A stretch of DNA of 64,000 nucleotides from CAZSSH01 sp964609825 (GTDB taxonomy: Bacteria > Verrucomicrobiota > Lentisphaeria > Victivallales > Victivallaceae). Where the stretch lies: positions 186,001 to 250,000 of the forward strand of contig CAZSSH010000009.1 of assembly GCA_964609825.1 (NCBI GenBank), written 5' to 3'. The notes below the pieces were generated by a model. It saw nothing but the letters and a program-made list of their open reading frames with translations. It searched no databases and was not told the origin of the DNA. Position numbers and translations under genes: made by a program. Below are positions 25,735-34,049 of the stretch, piece after piece; the stretch's first letter is position 1, and each line of letters opens with the position of its first letter.

Positions 25735-25912
25735 TACCTCACTCAACTTTAGTTGAGACGTTTTTGCGCAGCAAAAAGGAAAGCCAGGCACCCCTCGATC
25801 AAACCCCATCTGATTGTATCGTCTGCGACTTTGCATTACCAAAAAACAAAACAGTCCGGTCGCTTTTCCTCGGAAATAATGCTCTTCCGCTCATCTCGTT
25901 GAGACGTTTTGG
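25735..25912 (+). repeat. Repeat block B: one full and one truncated ~146-bp unit
   Basis: Units start at 25752 and 25898 (146 bp apart). The first is nearly identical to the first unit of block A, including TTTTTGC-GCAAAAA and the distal CGTCT. The second is cut after GAGACGTTTTGG, close to the end of the convergent gene at 25921. Confidence 0.85.
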
Positions 25913-25920
25913 TTCCGCAA

Positions 25921-28900
25921 TCACCGGTAGTTGAGCATGGCGAATTTGACGTTGCCCATGAAGAGCGGAACTCCGCCGGCGAGGCTCATTTCGCGGTGAA
26001 GATCACCGGTGATTTCGGCTTGGGTGTCGACGTCGTGAATGGTGATGCCGAGCCCGGCGGCGATGGCGCGCGGAATTTCCAATTGATATTGGGTGAGCTG
26101 GCGTGCTTCATCGCGGGTGAGGGTGGCGCGGATCGCGTCGGTTTTCAGCGTCGCCTTGGGAGGCGTGCCGAAAATCTCCTGAACCAACGGAGCGCCGCCA
26201 TGTTGACGGCTGACGGCGAATTTGCGCACCTTGGCGAATTCCCCCTGATCGTCCGGCTCGGTGCCGACGGCGATGATCAAAGAATCGTTGCGCCACGGTT
26301 GATCGGGTAAATCGGTGTCGAGCGCCCGGTCATCGGTTACTTGCACGGTCAGCAACAAAGTTTCCGCATTGGCCGACACAGCGTAACGGGCGGAAAAATC
26401 CTCCATTCCCCGATGGTGTTTCGCCTGATAGGTGATCGTTTCTTTGCCGAATAAACGGCTCCATGCAGGTGGCTCCGTTGTTGCCGGGACGTCGATTGCG
26501 GCGAAACTGCGTTCGCATTTGGCCTGTTCGCCGTGTTCGTCGGCGACGGTCACACTCAAAAGTTGCGGCGATAACCCGTCGTAGGGGAGTCGGGATAACG
26601 GGATGGTCAGCACCGTTTTTCCCGCCGGGAAATTCCGGGTTTCGCGGTGAAACTCCCGGCCGTCGTAACGGGCGGTCACTGTGAGCCAACGCGGGAGACG
26701 GGTGAGATTTTCCACCGCGAACTCCACGTTGCCGCTACTCAGGCGCGGGAGTTCAATTGCGGCACTGCCGGTGAGGTCGATCAGCATGGATTCGACTCCG
26801 GGAATTCGCAGTTCGTAGCACCCGGCGGCGAGATTTTCCGGCATATTCGGCGTGGTGAGCGGTGTGATTTCGCCGTTTCTCACCAGTTCGAGTTTGGCCG
26901 GAATCGTGCGGCATAACGGCGCAAGTTCGCCTCCCGGCGCGACGGTGGCGCGGGATTGTTTGAAGCGGCTGTCGGGCGTGCGTTGCGCGGTCGGCAGCAC
27001 GGAATCGGCCACGCCGGTGATGTATTGAACGAATGGCGAGAGCTCCAGTGTCAATACGCCGTTGTCCGTGGCGATGGTTCGGGGATTGCCCATGATGTCG
27101 TAGACCGTGACGGCGGTGTTGCCGGTCGGGAGTTGGAAAATTCGGGGTTTGCCGGGCGTCCAGACCGCAACGAGGTTGTCGTCGCCGCGCCGGAAGGTGT
27201 AGGCGTAAATCGCCGGATCAAGGTGATCAAGTCGTCCGAGGGTGCGGGTTCCTTCGAGCAAACGGGTCATGGCGGCGGCCCCCATCATGGTTGGTTTGGG
27301 TTCGATCGAGGCGGCACCGAATTGGTGTTGGTTGATGTAAGAGGAGGTGTTGTAGGCGATTCCATATCCCTGTTCGCCGGATGTACTCTGATAGGTGCAA
27401 TAGTCGGCAGTGTAAAAGAACCAAGTCGCATCGAATCCTTCGCCGAGCGCAATCAGGTGGCCGCGGGTGAAACGGCTCAGGTGATTCAATAAATCCGTCC
27501 GGGTGATGTCGGCGGTGTCTTTTCCGCGATAATCGACGCCCCATTCGGTGTTGATCAAAGGAGCGCCGGGGGCGATGTATTGATCGACCATTTTTCGGAG
27601 TTTCCGGCAATCCTCCGGCAGTCCGGCGGCCTCCGGTTCGCTGCGGACGGGCAAAAAATAGAGGTGCATCAGCACGCCGTCGAGGACTTTGCCGAGGCCC
27701 TTTTGAAACAGCGTTTCGAGTTTTCGGTCACCGCGGGCGATGACACCGTAGTTGGGGCCGAGCAACAACGCTTGGGGGTCGTTGGCTTTTAACGCGGGGT
27801 AGGCGGCTTGGTAGTATTGGAGGAATTCATCGTCGGTTCCGTTCCAGTGCCAGTCCGGCTCCCAGTGCAACTGAAAGTAGTTGTGGGTGCGTTGTGGGAA
27901 ATATGCTTCGCGCCGTGCCGCAAGATCGCGCGCCACCCGGCCGATGAGTTCGGCATAAGTTGGCGCATCCGCCAACGGGTAGGATTGCAGTTGCGTATTG
28001 TTCAACTTCGCGTCCGGCGCAAGGTACGGCGGCAGTTTGAGCAAGTGGCGGGGAACTCCATGCAGATCGTGGAGTTCGGCCATGCGGTTGACGGCGGTAA
28101 ACGGGGCGGAGCCGGCACGTTGATATTCTTCGCGGGTTTTGGGCTGAAATTTCCCCGGCGTCGATTCGAGTTCGGCGAGGTTGCCGCCGCCGAAATAGGT
28201 CCAGTTCATGCCGACGGTTGGGTAAAACGGCGCGTACGGGTCGCCCTTCATGAATTCGCCGCCGGTGATAAAATTGGTGCCCTGACCGCCGAACCGGGAT
28301 GCTTCCGGCGTGGCCAGCGGCAGCGATTTTATCATCGGCAGTACGCCGAAGGAGACGAATCCCGGCTGGCGGGAGCCCTTGAACGGAATGGTTCCCCCGG
28401 AATTTTTCAGTTTCATCGCCAGCTCGAAACTCCCGGCGGGCAACCGGGGGAGTTCGAGGACGTTTCCGGCAGTCAGCGACTCCGGCGTCACCGGAATGGT
28501 TCCGGCGGCGACAGTGTTTTGCTGAAAGTCGGTGACACTCCATTGCAGTTGATCCGGCATTGCGAGGCCGCGGCCGGTGATCTGGAGCCGGACCGGTTCG
28601 TCGTCGCGGTAGACGCTGAAACGTTCGTGCCCATCGGTGAACACCGCATCGATGACTGTCGCGGCGGCGGCCGGGGTGGCGAGTTCGGTGAAGCGGACAT
28701 CATCCAAATAGAGCGAACTCTCCGGCTGGCCGTCGGTGAAGAGGTGCAAATAGACGTGGGTCGCGCCCGCCGGGGCGATGCCGGAAACTTTGAGCAACTG
28801 GTATTCGCTTGTCAGCTGGATGGATTTGGTATCCAACTGCGGTTTTTCGAGTGACCCCATCCATTGCATCTGGGCGAATCCGAGGCGGCTGCCTTTCATC

Positions 28901-29568
28901 CAGACGCTCAACTCGTAACGTTTGCCGGGGGTGACCGGTTTGTAATCCATGGTGATGCGCCCGTTGGCACTGAGTTGCATGGCGCCGACGCCGTTTTTGG
29001 CGTGGTTGCCGGAGTCGTCGTAACGGAACTCCCCGATCGGGTTGACGAAATAGTTGCCGACCGAACCGGGCTGCAGCAGCGGAGTTTCAAAATCCAGCAG
29101 CGGCGCATCGGGATCGACGGTGATTTCTACCATGTCGATCTCTTCAACAAGAACGGTCGATTCGCCCGCCGGGTAGAAGATGAGGTAACAGTATTGCGTC
29201 CCCTCCGGCGCGACCGCGTCGATGAGGATTCTCTGCGGTTGGCCGTTGAGTTTGAGCGACTGGTAATTGTTTTGCGGCGTGGCGGTTTTGAGCCATTCGA
29301 TCTGCATATTCATGGTTCCGGAACCTTTGACACGACCGCTCAGGCGATAATGTTTGCCTGGCGTGATGGTTTTGTAATCCATCATGATCCGGCTGCCGGG
29401 GGCGAGCCGGACACCGGAACCTGGTTCCAGCGCATAGTTCCCGGTCGGGTTGACGTAGGTCTCCCCGATGGGGTCCGGCTTAAATGACTGCATGGTTTTG
29501 AAGTCGAATTTTTGCGCCGCCAGTGTGAGCGCCAGCAGCACGAGTGCGAGAATTCCCGATCGTTTCAT
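25921..29568 (-). CDS. Large secreted clan-A-type glycoside hydrolase with carbohydrate-binding modules
   Basis: 1215 residues with signal peptide MKRSGILALVLLALTLAAQ. Two homologous CBM4/9/CBM16-like modules (about 25-155 and 160-300, both with NPxGxY/F and MDYKxxTPGKxY motifs) are followed by a TIM barrel (about 400-800). The candidate acid/base is Glu570 in LHWEPDW and the candidate nucleophile Glu675 in NTEWGVDYRG. That resembles GH39/GH5-like clan GH-A enzymes, but the exact family is uncertain. A barrel-associated beta domain follows (PRIFQLPTGNTAVTVYDIMG), and the C-terminus (about 1040-1215) is CBM9/DOMON-like. It starts 19 bp after the GH29-like/pseudopilin gene and is its operon partner. 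Confidence 0.8.
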   Translation of the reverse strand: MKRSGILALVLLALTLAAQKFDFKTMQSFKPDPIGETYVNPTGNYALEPGSGVRLAPGSRIMMDYKTITPGKHYRLSGRVKGSGTMNMQIEWLKTATPQNNYQSLKLNGQPQRILIDAVAPEGTQYCYLIFYPAGESTVLVEEIDMVEITVDPDAPLLDFETPLLQPGSVGNYFVNPIGEFRYDDSGNHAKNGVGAMQLSANGRITMDYKPVTPGKRYELSVWMKGSRLGFAQMQWMGSLEKPQLDTKSIQLTSEYQLLKVSGIAPAGATHVYLHLFTDGQPESSLYLDDVRFTELATPAAAATVIDAVFTDGHERFSVYRDDEPVRLQITGRGLAMPDQLQWSVTDFQQNTVAAGTIPVTPESLTAGNVLELPRLPAGSFELAMKLKNSGGTIPFKGSRQPGFVSFGVLPMIKSLPLATPEASRFGGQGTNFITGGEFMKGDPYAPFYPTVGMNWTYFGGGNLAELESTPGKFQPKTREEYQRAGSAPFTAVNRMAELHDLHGVPRHLLKLPPYLAPDAKLNNTQLQSYPLADAPTYAELIGRVARDLAARREAYFPQRTHNYFQLHWEPDWHWNGTDDEFLQYYQAAYPALKANDPQALLLGPNYGVIARGDRKLETLFQKGLGKVLDGVLMHLYFLPVRSEPEAAGLPEDCRKLRKMVDQYIAPGAPLINTEWGVDYRGKDTADITRTDLLNHLSRFTRGHLIALGEGFDATWFFYTADYCTYQSTSGEQGYGIAYNTSSYINQHQFGAASIEPKPTMMGAAAMTRLLEGTRTLGRLDHLDPAIYAYTFRRGDDNLVAVWTPGKPRIFQLPTGNTAVTVYDIMGNPRTIATDNGVLTLELSPFVQYITGVADSVLPTAQRTPDSRFKQSRATVAPGGELAPLCRTIPAKLELVRNGEITPLTTPNMPENLAAGCYELRIPGVESMLIDLTGSAAIELPRLSSGNVEFAVENLTRLPRWLTVTARYDGREFHRETRNFPAGKTVLTIPLSRLPYDGLSPQLLSVTVADEHGEQAKCERSFAAIDVPATTEPPAWSRLFGKETITYQAKHHRGMEDFSARYAVSANAETLLLTVQVTDDRALDTDLPDQPWRNDSLIIAVGTEPDDQGEFAKVRKFAVSRQHGGAPLVQEIFGTPPKATLKTDAIRATLTRDEARQLTQYQLEIPRAIAAGLGITIHDVDTQAEITGDLHREMSLAGGVPLFMGNVKFAMLNYR

Positions 29569-29587
29569 AATACTCCTTAACTATGGA

Positions 29588-30343
29588 TTAACGGCCGACG
29601 TAATAGATGGCGTTGTCACTCGTTTTGCTCTCCCACCCGAAAATGTTTTGGGTGCTTTGCATTTTGCCGAAGCTGTAGGACTCGACGTGCCCGTCGATGT
29701 GGACGAAGTTGCCGCTGACGCCGCTGTGGGGGAAAGTGACGCGGGTGGTTTCCCCCATAATTGGAATCGTCGGCAAGGTGTGATCAAAATTGAACCCGCT
29801 GGTGGCGTCCCCGGCGCAGATGATTCTGGCCGGACGGCGGATGCTGATCAGCTTGCGCGGTCTCCGGTCGTCGCTGACCGGAACTCCGGTGGCCGGGTTG
29901 CACCAGCCGAGCAATGTGTTCCACCCCAGATTGGTTCCTTTGCCGTTCAAGGGATACGGATTGGCCGGGCAACTGCGTTTGCGGTTTTTGTCGCGCGGGA
30001 AACTCCAGTAGGTCGGCGACGTCGCATTCGCATCGAACTCGTAAAATTGCGACGACCCCAGATATGGAATCAAGCGATAAAACCAATATTCCGACGCATT
30101 GTATCCGCCTTTGGCATAGAGGTCGGTTCCTTTGGTCAGGTTGCCCGGCAGCACATAATCCTGATAATCGGCCGAATACATGAGCGCCCCTTGGCCGATG
30201 CTCCGCAAATTCCCGCTGCATTGTGTCGCCTTGGCTTTGTCGCGTGCCTTGTTCAATGCCGGTAACAGCATCGAAGCGAGAATCGCGATGATCGCAATTA
30301 CTACTAACAATTCTATTAGTGTAAAATAACCATAATTCTTCAT
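29588..30343 (-). CDS. Pseudopilin-like protein (2), internal start of the fused frame
   Basis: 251 residues if started at the ATG at 30343, which has its own ribosome site (AAAGGGGG, 5 bases upstream). MKNYGY is followed by FTLIELLVVIAIIAILAS and MLLPALNKARDKAK. The residue before the cleavage point is Tyr, not Gly. The C-terminus has a HSGVSGNFVHIDGHV segment, an H-X10-DG variant of the motif in the other copies. The upstream GH29-like frame runs into it without a stop, so it may be made both alone and as a fusion. The ribosome site and the normal prepilin layout argue that the stand-alone form is made. Confidence 0.75.
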   Translation of the reverse strand: MKNYGYFTLIELLVVIAIIAILASMLLPALNKARDKAKATQCSGNLRSIGQGALMYSADYQDYVLPGNLTKGTDLYAKGGYNASEYWFYRLIPYLGSSQFYEFDANATSPTYWSFPRDKNRKRSCPANPYPLNGKGTNLGWNTLLGWCNPATGVPVSDDRRPRKLISIRRPARIICAGDATSGFNFDHTLPTIPIMGETTRVTFPHSGVSGNFVHIDGHVESYSFGKMQSTQNIFGWESKTSDNAIYYVGR

Positions 30344-31945
30344 GGAGCCCCCTTTCGGTAAAATTTGTTTTCTCAATGACATCCGATATGATTCCGGGTT
30401 GAATAACGCAGCGACTTTGAAGAGGCGCGCTTCGCCGAAGCCGCGCGGGTGAAAGAAATTCACCTTGACTTCAATCTGTTCGGCGAATGGGAACCGGAAA
30501 TCGAAACGGTAGCCGCTGCCGGTCAACTTTGTCCGGTCATCGGTCCCGGGAACCAGAAAAGTTTGCTCTATTTTTCCGTTGCGGACGGCGAAAAATTCCA
30601 CGCTTGACCCCATCCAGGCGATTTCGGCGATACGGGGGGACGAGTCGAAGATTTCGCCCGAAAAGAGGATGTCGCCATCGGCGAGCGCCAGCGCGACGCG
30701 GCCCGCCGAAAGGTCGCCGCAGCGAAGTTCGAACGGCCGGGTAAATTCCGCCGATAAGGCCAGATGAACTTGGGTAGGGTACTCGAATGTGCGCAAAAAA
30801 CCCGATTGCCTGATCTTCAGGAATTGTTGATCGGCGGGCAGTTCCACTGGTTTTTTGCCCAGTGTCGCCAAGCCGGGGGTGGTGACTCCAGTGTTCCAGT
30901 CGGCGACGGGGAGGGTGACCAAATCCAGTTGCAACGGCGGCAGCGCCGGGGCCGAATTGCGGCCGGGGGGCAGCAACTCGACGAAGCGTTTCAGCTCCTG
31001 AAAGTCCGCGTCGGCGATCCGGCCGTCGGTCGATTGGAACGGCACATCCCAAGTCACCACCGCGCCGCGGCTTAACAGCGTGTCGGTGATCGCGGCCAAT
31101 TCTCCTGCTTCATAGCGCAACGGACCGCTCCCCCAGAAGCGCCCGGCATATGAGAGCACATGCAGTTGCTCCCGAAATTCGCGATTGTCGCAATCGGCCA
31201 TGCGCCACGGGTCGTTGGCTTCGCCGCCGGTGAAATCCTCGACCGCATCGAGTTCCCGCGGCGGGTAGACCACGCCGGGGTTGAACGCGAGCAGCGAATC
31301 CGAATTGCCGCTCCGCGCCGCCCCGGCGAACGAATTGAAGTTCGGTTCGTCGGCGTGGCGATACATCCGGTCGGCGAAATACGCGCCGTCGAACCACCAC
31401 CCTTTGACCAGTTCGCCCCAACGTTGCGACCATTCGGCGATGATGTTCTGCCAATGATGTTGAAACGCGCGCAAGCGTTCGTCACTGGTTCCGGCGGATT
31501 GCAACTCTTTCATGTGTATGGGGCTCCATTGCGAGAAATCCCAGGGCGGAATGCATTCCAGCCGGCGGATCGCCTCGTCGCACCCCATCGGCGCGCCGCA
31601 GGGCAAATAGACCATCATCGGGATTTCATACTCTTTGAGTTCCCGGGCCAGTTCCATGACCAGATCCCGTTTCGAGCAGTATCCCGGCGCCACCAGTTCG
31701 TCGTAATAGCGGTTGGGGCTGCAATAGAAGCCGGAGTTTTGGCCGATGGTCAGAAACACGAATCCCGCCCGGAGTTCGGCAAATTGCCGGGCGACTCCCG
31801 GTGCGTCAAATTGTTCGACCCGGGCATTCCAGTCATTTGCATTCAGTCCGACGCTCGAACTCGTGCTCGCCGGAATGGCCAGAAAATGAAGAAAAAATCC
31901 GTATCGTGACCGGTAAAACCAGTCAGTTCGCTGCTGATTCATCAA
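29588..31945 (-). CDS. GH29-like (alpha-L-fucosidase-type) protein in frame with a pseudopilin
   Basis: 785 residues if read through. Residues 1 to about 535 form a GH29-like protein. The opening YGFFLHFLAIPAS and the AGFVFLTIGQNSGFYCSPN segment are alpha-L-fucosidase-type, and Asp186 in GWWFDGAYF is the candidate nucleophile. There is no signal peptide. A beta-domain ends around FHPRGFGEARLFKVAALFNP, and without any stop the frame continues through SYRMSLRKQILPKGGS into a complete pseudopilin. The join coincides with the pilin ribosome site, so either a stop was lost by deletion or an indel fused two genes. A GAGGAG ribosome site precedes the ATG at 31945. Activity on fucose or a related sugar is inferred. 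Confidence 0.72.
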   Translation of the reverse strand: MMNQQRTDWFYRSRYGFFLHFLAIPASTSSSVGLNANDWNARVEQFDAPGVARQFAELRAGFVFLTIGQNSGFYCSPNRYYDELVAPGYCSKRDLVMELARELKEYEIPMMVYLPCGAPMGCDEAIRRLECIPPWDFSQWSPIHMKELQSAGTSDERLRAFQHHWQNIIAEWSQRWGELVKGWWFDGAYFADRMYRHADEPNFNSFAGAARSGNSDSLLAFNPGVVYPPRELDAVEDFTGGEANDPWRMADCDNREFREQLHVLSYAGRFWGSGPLRYEAGELAAITDTLLSRGAVVTWDVPFQSTDGRIADADFQELKRFVELLPPGRNSAPALPPLQLDLVTLPVADWNTGVTTPGLATLGKKPVELPADQQFLKIRQSGFLRTFEYPTQVHLALSAEFTRPFELRCGDLSAGRVALALADGDILFSGEIFDSSPRIAEIAWMGSSVEFFAVRNGKIEQTFLVPGTDDRTKLTGSGYRFDFRFPFAEQIEVKVNFFHPRGFGEARLFKVAALFNPESYRMSLRKQILPKGGSMKNYGYFTLIELLVVIAIIAILASMLLPALNKARDKAKATQCSGNLRSIGQGALMYSADYQDYVLPGNLTKGTDLYAKGGYNASEYWFYRLIPYLGSSQFYEFDANATSPTYWSFPRDKNRKRSCPANPYPLNGKGTNLGWNTLLGWCNPATGVPVSDDRRPRKLISIRRPARIICAGDATSGFNFDHTLPTIPIMGETTRVTFPHSGVSGNFVHIDGHVESYSFGKMQSTQNIFGWESKTSDNAIYYVGR

Positions 31946-31969
31946 AACTCCTCAGTTGGTTTGTTATTA

Positions 31970-32038
31970 ATTATAGCGGAAAATATTCGGTTTACAATGG
32001 TAAAAAACGAATATTTACGGTAAAAAACAAACATTTAT
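31970..32038 (-). promoter_or_regulatory. Promoter and tandem AraC-type operator of the GH29-like operon
   Basis: On the minus strand TTGTAA (31997-31992) and TATAAT (31975-31970) are 16 bp apart. Just behind the -35 lie two 20-bp direct repeats on the plus strand, GGTAAAAAACGAATATTTAC (31999-32018) and GGTAAAAAACAAACATTTAT (32019-32038). Two half-sites two helical turns apart, abutting the -35, is the classic layout for an AraC activator. The divergent AraC gene is the obvious candidate. The GGTAAAA core also occurs in the operators at 13.7 and 14.8 kb. Confidence 0.62.
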
Positions 32039-32069
32039 GGTTGTATTATCAAAAAATGAGTGTTACGGT

Positions 32070-32933
32070 ATGATTATGACATGGCAAAGCGACACCGGTT
32101 TTTTCATTCCGATCATCGGGCAATTGCTGGCGGGTGCGCCGGAGCGGTTGTGCCGCCGGGTGGTATTTGTCGGGCCGGACGCGGCCCCCGGGCCGAATGT
32201 ACGCGCTGAACGCGACTGTCTGATTTTTCTGCTGGATGGCTCCCAGCGCGTTGGGTGGGTGAACGGCGAATATTGCCATGTTCCCGGCGAAGTGCTTTAT
32301 TTGAACTGCAAAAGCGATTATTCGCTCTATTGGGATCTCCCCTGCCGTCGGTTCGGCATGATGATTTACGAGCAGTACATCGTTTTATCGTGGAACGACA
32401 ACCCCGGCGGCGGGCGCTATGTGCGCGAACCGGATATTCTGACCGGGCAGCGGGTGTTGGCGCATCAGGATTTTTTTCATCTCTTTTCCGTCCTGACCGC
32501 CCGTTCCGGTGCGGCCCCCGACGACCCGGTGAACCGGATGATTCCGGAGTTGTTGTTGCGGTTGCTGCTGGAAATTCTGCGCGAGCCGGAACGAGAACCG
32601 GGATTCAGTCTGGCGCGGTTTCACCGGGTTGTCGCCTACGTCGATGAACATTATTCGCAACCGTTGAGCCGCAAATCGACGGCGGAACACTTCGGCATCT
32701 CCGACGGGCATTTGGGCCGCTTGTTCCATCAACACGCCAAGATGGGGTTCAGCGCCTATTTGACCATGCGCCGGATGCGGGCGGCGCGCGAGCTTTTGAG
32801 CCGCGAACCATTGACCGTCCGCGAAGTGGCGGCCCGGTGCGGATTCAAGGATGACAGTTATTTTATCAAAGCCTTCCAGCGTTACTGGAACATTCGCCCC
32901 GGTGAATTTTCAGCTGCCGAACGTAACCAATAA
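32070..32933 (+). CDS. AraC-family transcriptional regulator (GH29-like operon)
   Basis: 287 residues from the ATG at 32070 (MIMTWQSDTGFF); the ATG at 32076 is an alternative, and an upstream start at 32037 would run into the operator. None has a strong ribosome site. The N-terminal half is a variant cupin-like sensor (VFVGPDAAPGPNV, VPGEVLYLNCKSDYSLYW). The C-terminal half is a standard AraC DNA-binding domain, with PLSRKSTAEHFGISDGHLGR and the RCGFKDDSYFIKAFQRYW signature. It is divergent from the GH29-like operon and faces a tandem 20-bp repeat, so it probably activates that operon. Confidence 0.9.
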   Translation: MIMTWQSDTGFFIPIIGQLLAGAPERLCRRVVFVGPDAAPGPNVRAERDCLIFLLDGSQRVGWVNGEYCHVPGEVLYLNCKSDYSLYWDLPCRRFGMMIYEQYIVLSWNDNPGGGRYVREPDILTGQRVLAHQDFFHLFSVLTARSGAAPDDPVNRMIPELLLRLLLEILREPEREPGFSLARFHRVVAYVDEHYSQPLSRKSTAEHFGISDGHLGRLFHQHAKMGFSAYLTMRRMRAARELLSREPLTVREVAARCGFKDDSYFIKAFQRYWNIRPGEFSAAERNQ

Positions 32934-33302
32934 ATATCCGAGGGCCCCGGTGTCGCCGGCATTGGCGATGCTGTGCGGCACACCGGCGCAGTGACGCAAC
33001 GCGTCGCCGGTGTGCTGATTTTAAGAAACAGGAGCATCTCTTGCCGTTCAAACGCAAAATGGTCGGCCATGCCGTAAGATATCGCAGCACCGACATCGTC
33101 AAGTATATTTTAACCGACGACTCTCAACAACCTTAGATCGATCAAAATATCTTAACTTCAAATGATCAAAAATACCTCCAGTAAGTACTTGGGCAAAGAA
33201 CATCTAAACGGCCATTTTAAAGAGAGGGATGGTAGTTGTATTGATGTTGTGTTTTTGAGCAATATCAGACATGGGGCAACTATCGTGCGGCAAGACTATT
33301 TT
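32934..33302. other. Intergenic stretch, nothing recognised
   Basis: No gene, RNA or clear promoter is seen. The minus-strand open frames across the first half lack ribosome sites and have no protein-like character. The second half is AT-rich and runs into repeat block C. Confidence 0.4.
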
Positions 33303-33461
33303 CTTTGATTTTTGATGTCAAAAAAGGTGCCATTCAGTACCATATTGTGAGTAAAAGTACCCGAAGTTAACATTTTAGTGGTCATTTTTTCCGGAAAATC
33401 GAATCATCAATAGTTATTTTGAGCTTAAATGAGAGTTTTTGAGCGAAATACGATTTATGCA
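33303..33461 (+). repeat. Left arm of repeat block C (shared with block B)
   Basis: Diverged copy of 25550-25713. Shared pieces are TTTGATTTTTGATG, AAAAAAGGTGCC, the AGTACC motifs and TTATTTTGAGCTTAAAT, in the same order and at similar spacing. It ends where the tRNA-Val 3'-end remnant begins. Confidence 0.65.
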
Positions 33462-33483
33462 TCAAGTTCCCCAACGCCCCCCA
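33462..33483 (+). repeat. tRNA-Val 3'-end remnant (attachment-site-like), block C
   Basis: ATCAAGTTCCCCAACGCCCC corresponds to the T loop, T stem and acceptor strand of tRNA-Val with a few substitutions, followed by the same CATACCTCACTCAACTT as behind the tRNA. It is more diverged than the block B copy. Confidence 0.72.
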
Positions 33484-33660
33484 TACCTCACTCAACTTTA
33501 GTTGAGACGTTTTGGCTCCGTCATAAGGAAAGCCAAGTATCCTTTCATTACCCCATGAGTCAGTATCGTCTGCCGCCACGCTTTACCAAGTCACAAAACC
33601 GCCTGGTCGCTGTTTCCAGTAAATAATGCTCTATCACCCCCTGTAAGACGTTTTATCCGG
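33484..33660 (+). repeat. Repeat block C: one diverged unit plus a truncated one
   Basis: Units start at 33501 (GTTGAGACG) and 33643 (GTAAGACG). The first keeps the inverted repeat CTCAACT..AGTTGAG and the distal CGTCT, but its inner TTTTTGC/GCAAAAA stem has decayed. AAATAATGCTCT before the second unit matches blocks A and B. Confidence 0.78.
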
Positions 33661-34049
33661 TGCCTAATGATCCGGGCGACACCCCACGATTTAACAACCG
33701 GGAATACACTTTTTACGGCGTTAAATCCGCTGTTTTTGTTTTTGGTCAATCCAAAAAACTGGCTTATTGTTACTTATGTGGCATGTTTTACCCATCAATA
33801 TTTGGATCACTTTTTTTATTTTACAGTCAAAATTATCTCAATAACAAGCCAGATATAGTATTCCAGATGGCGACTTAAAAAATACAAATCTGAGCTATGT
33901 GGATAATCCAGTTTTATTTATTGCTAAAAAAATTGGCCAATTCAGATACTCGGCTCTTGCCATTATTGCCGGGTTGTGCTAAAATGTAATTAGCAATCAG
34001 TTGTTGACATCGGACATGGCATAACCAATCGAATAAAGAATCATCAAAA
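33661..34049. other. Regulator upstream region
   Basis: AT-rich, with no convincing gene: two overlapping short plus-strand frames lack ribosome sites. A TTGACA at 34004-34009 might be the -35 of the regulator promoter, but no good -10 sits at the right distance. Confidence 0.35.
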
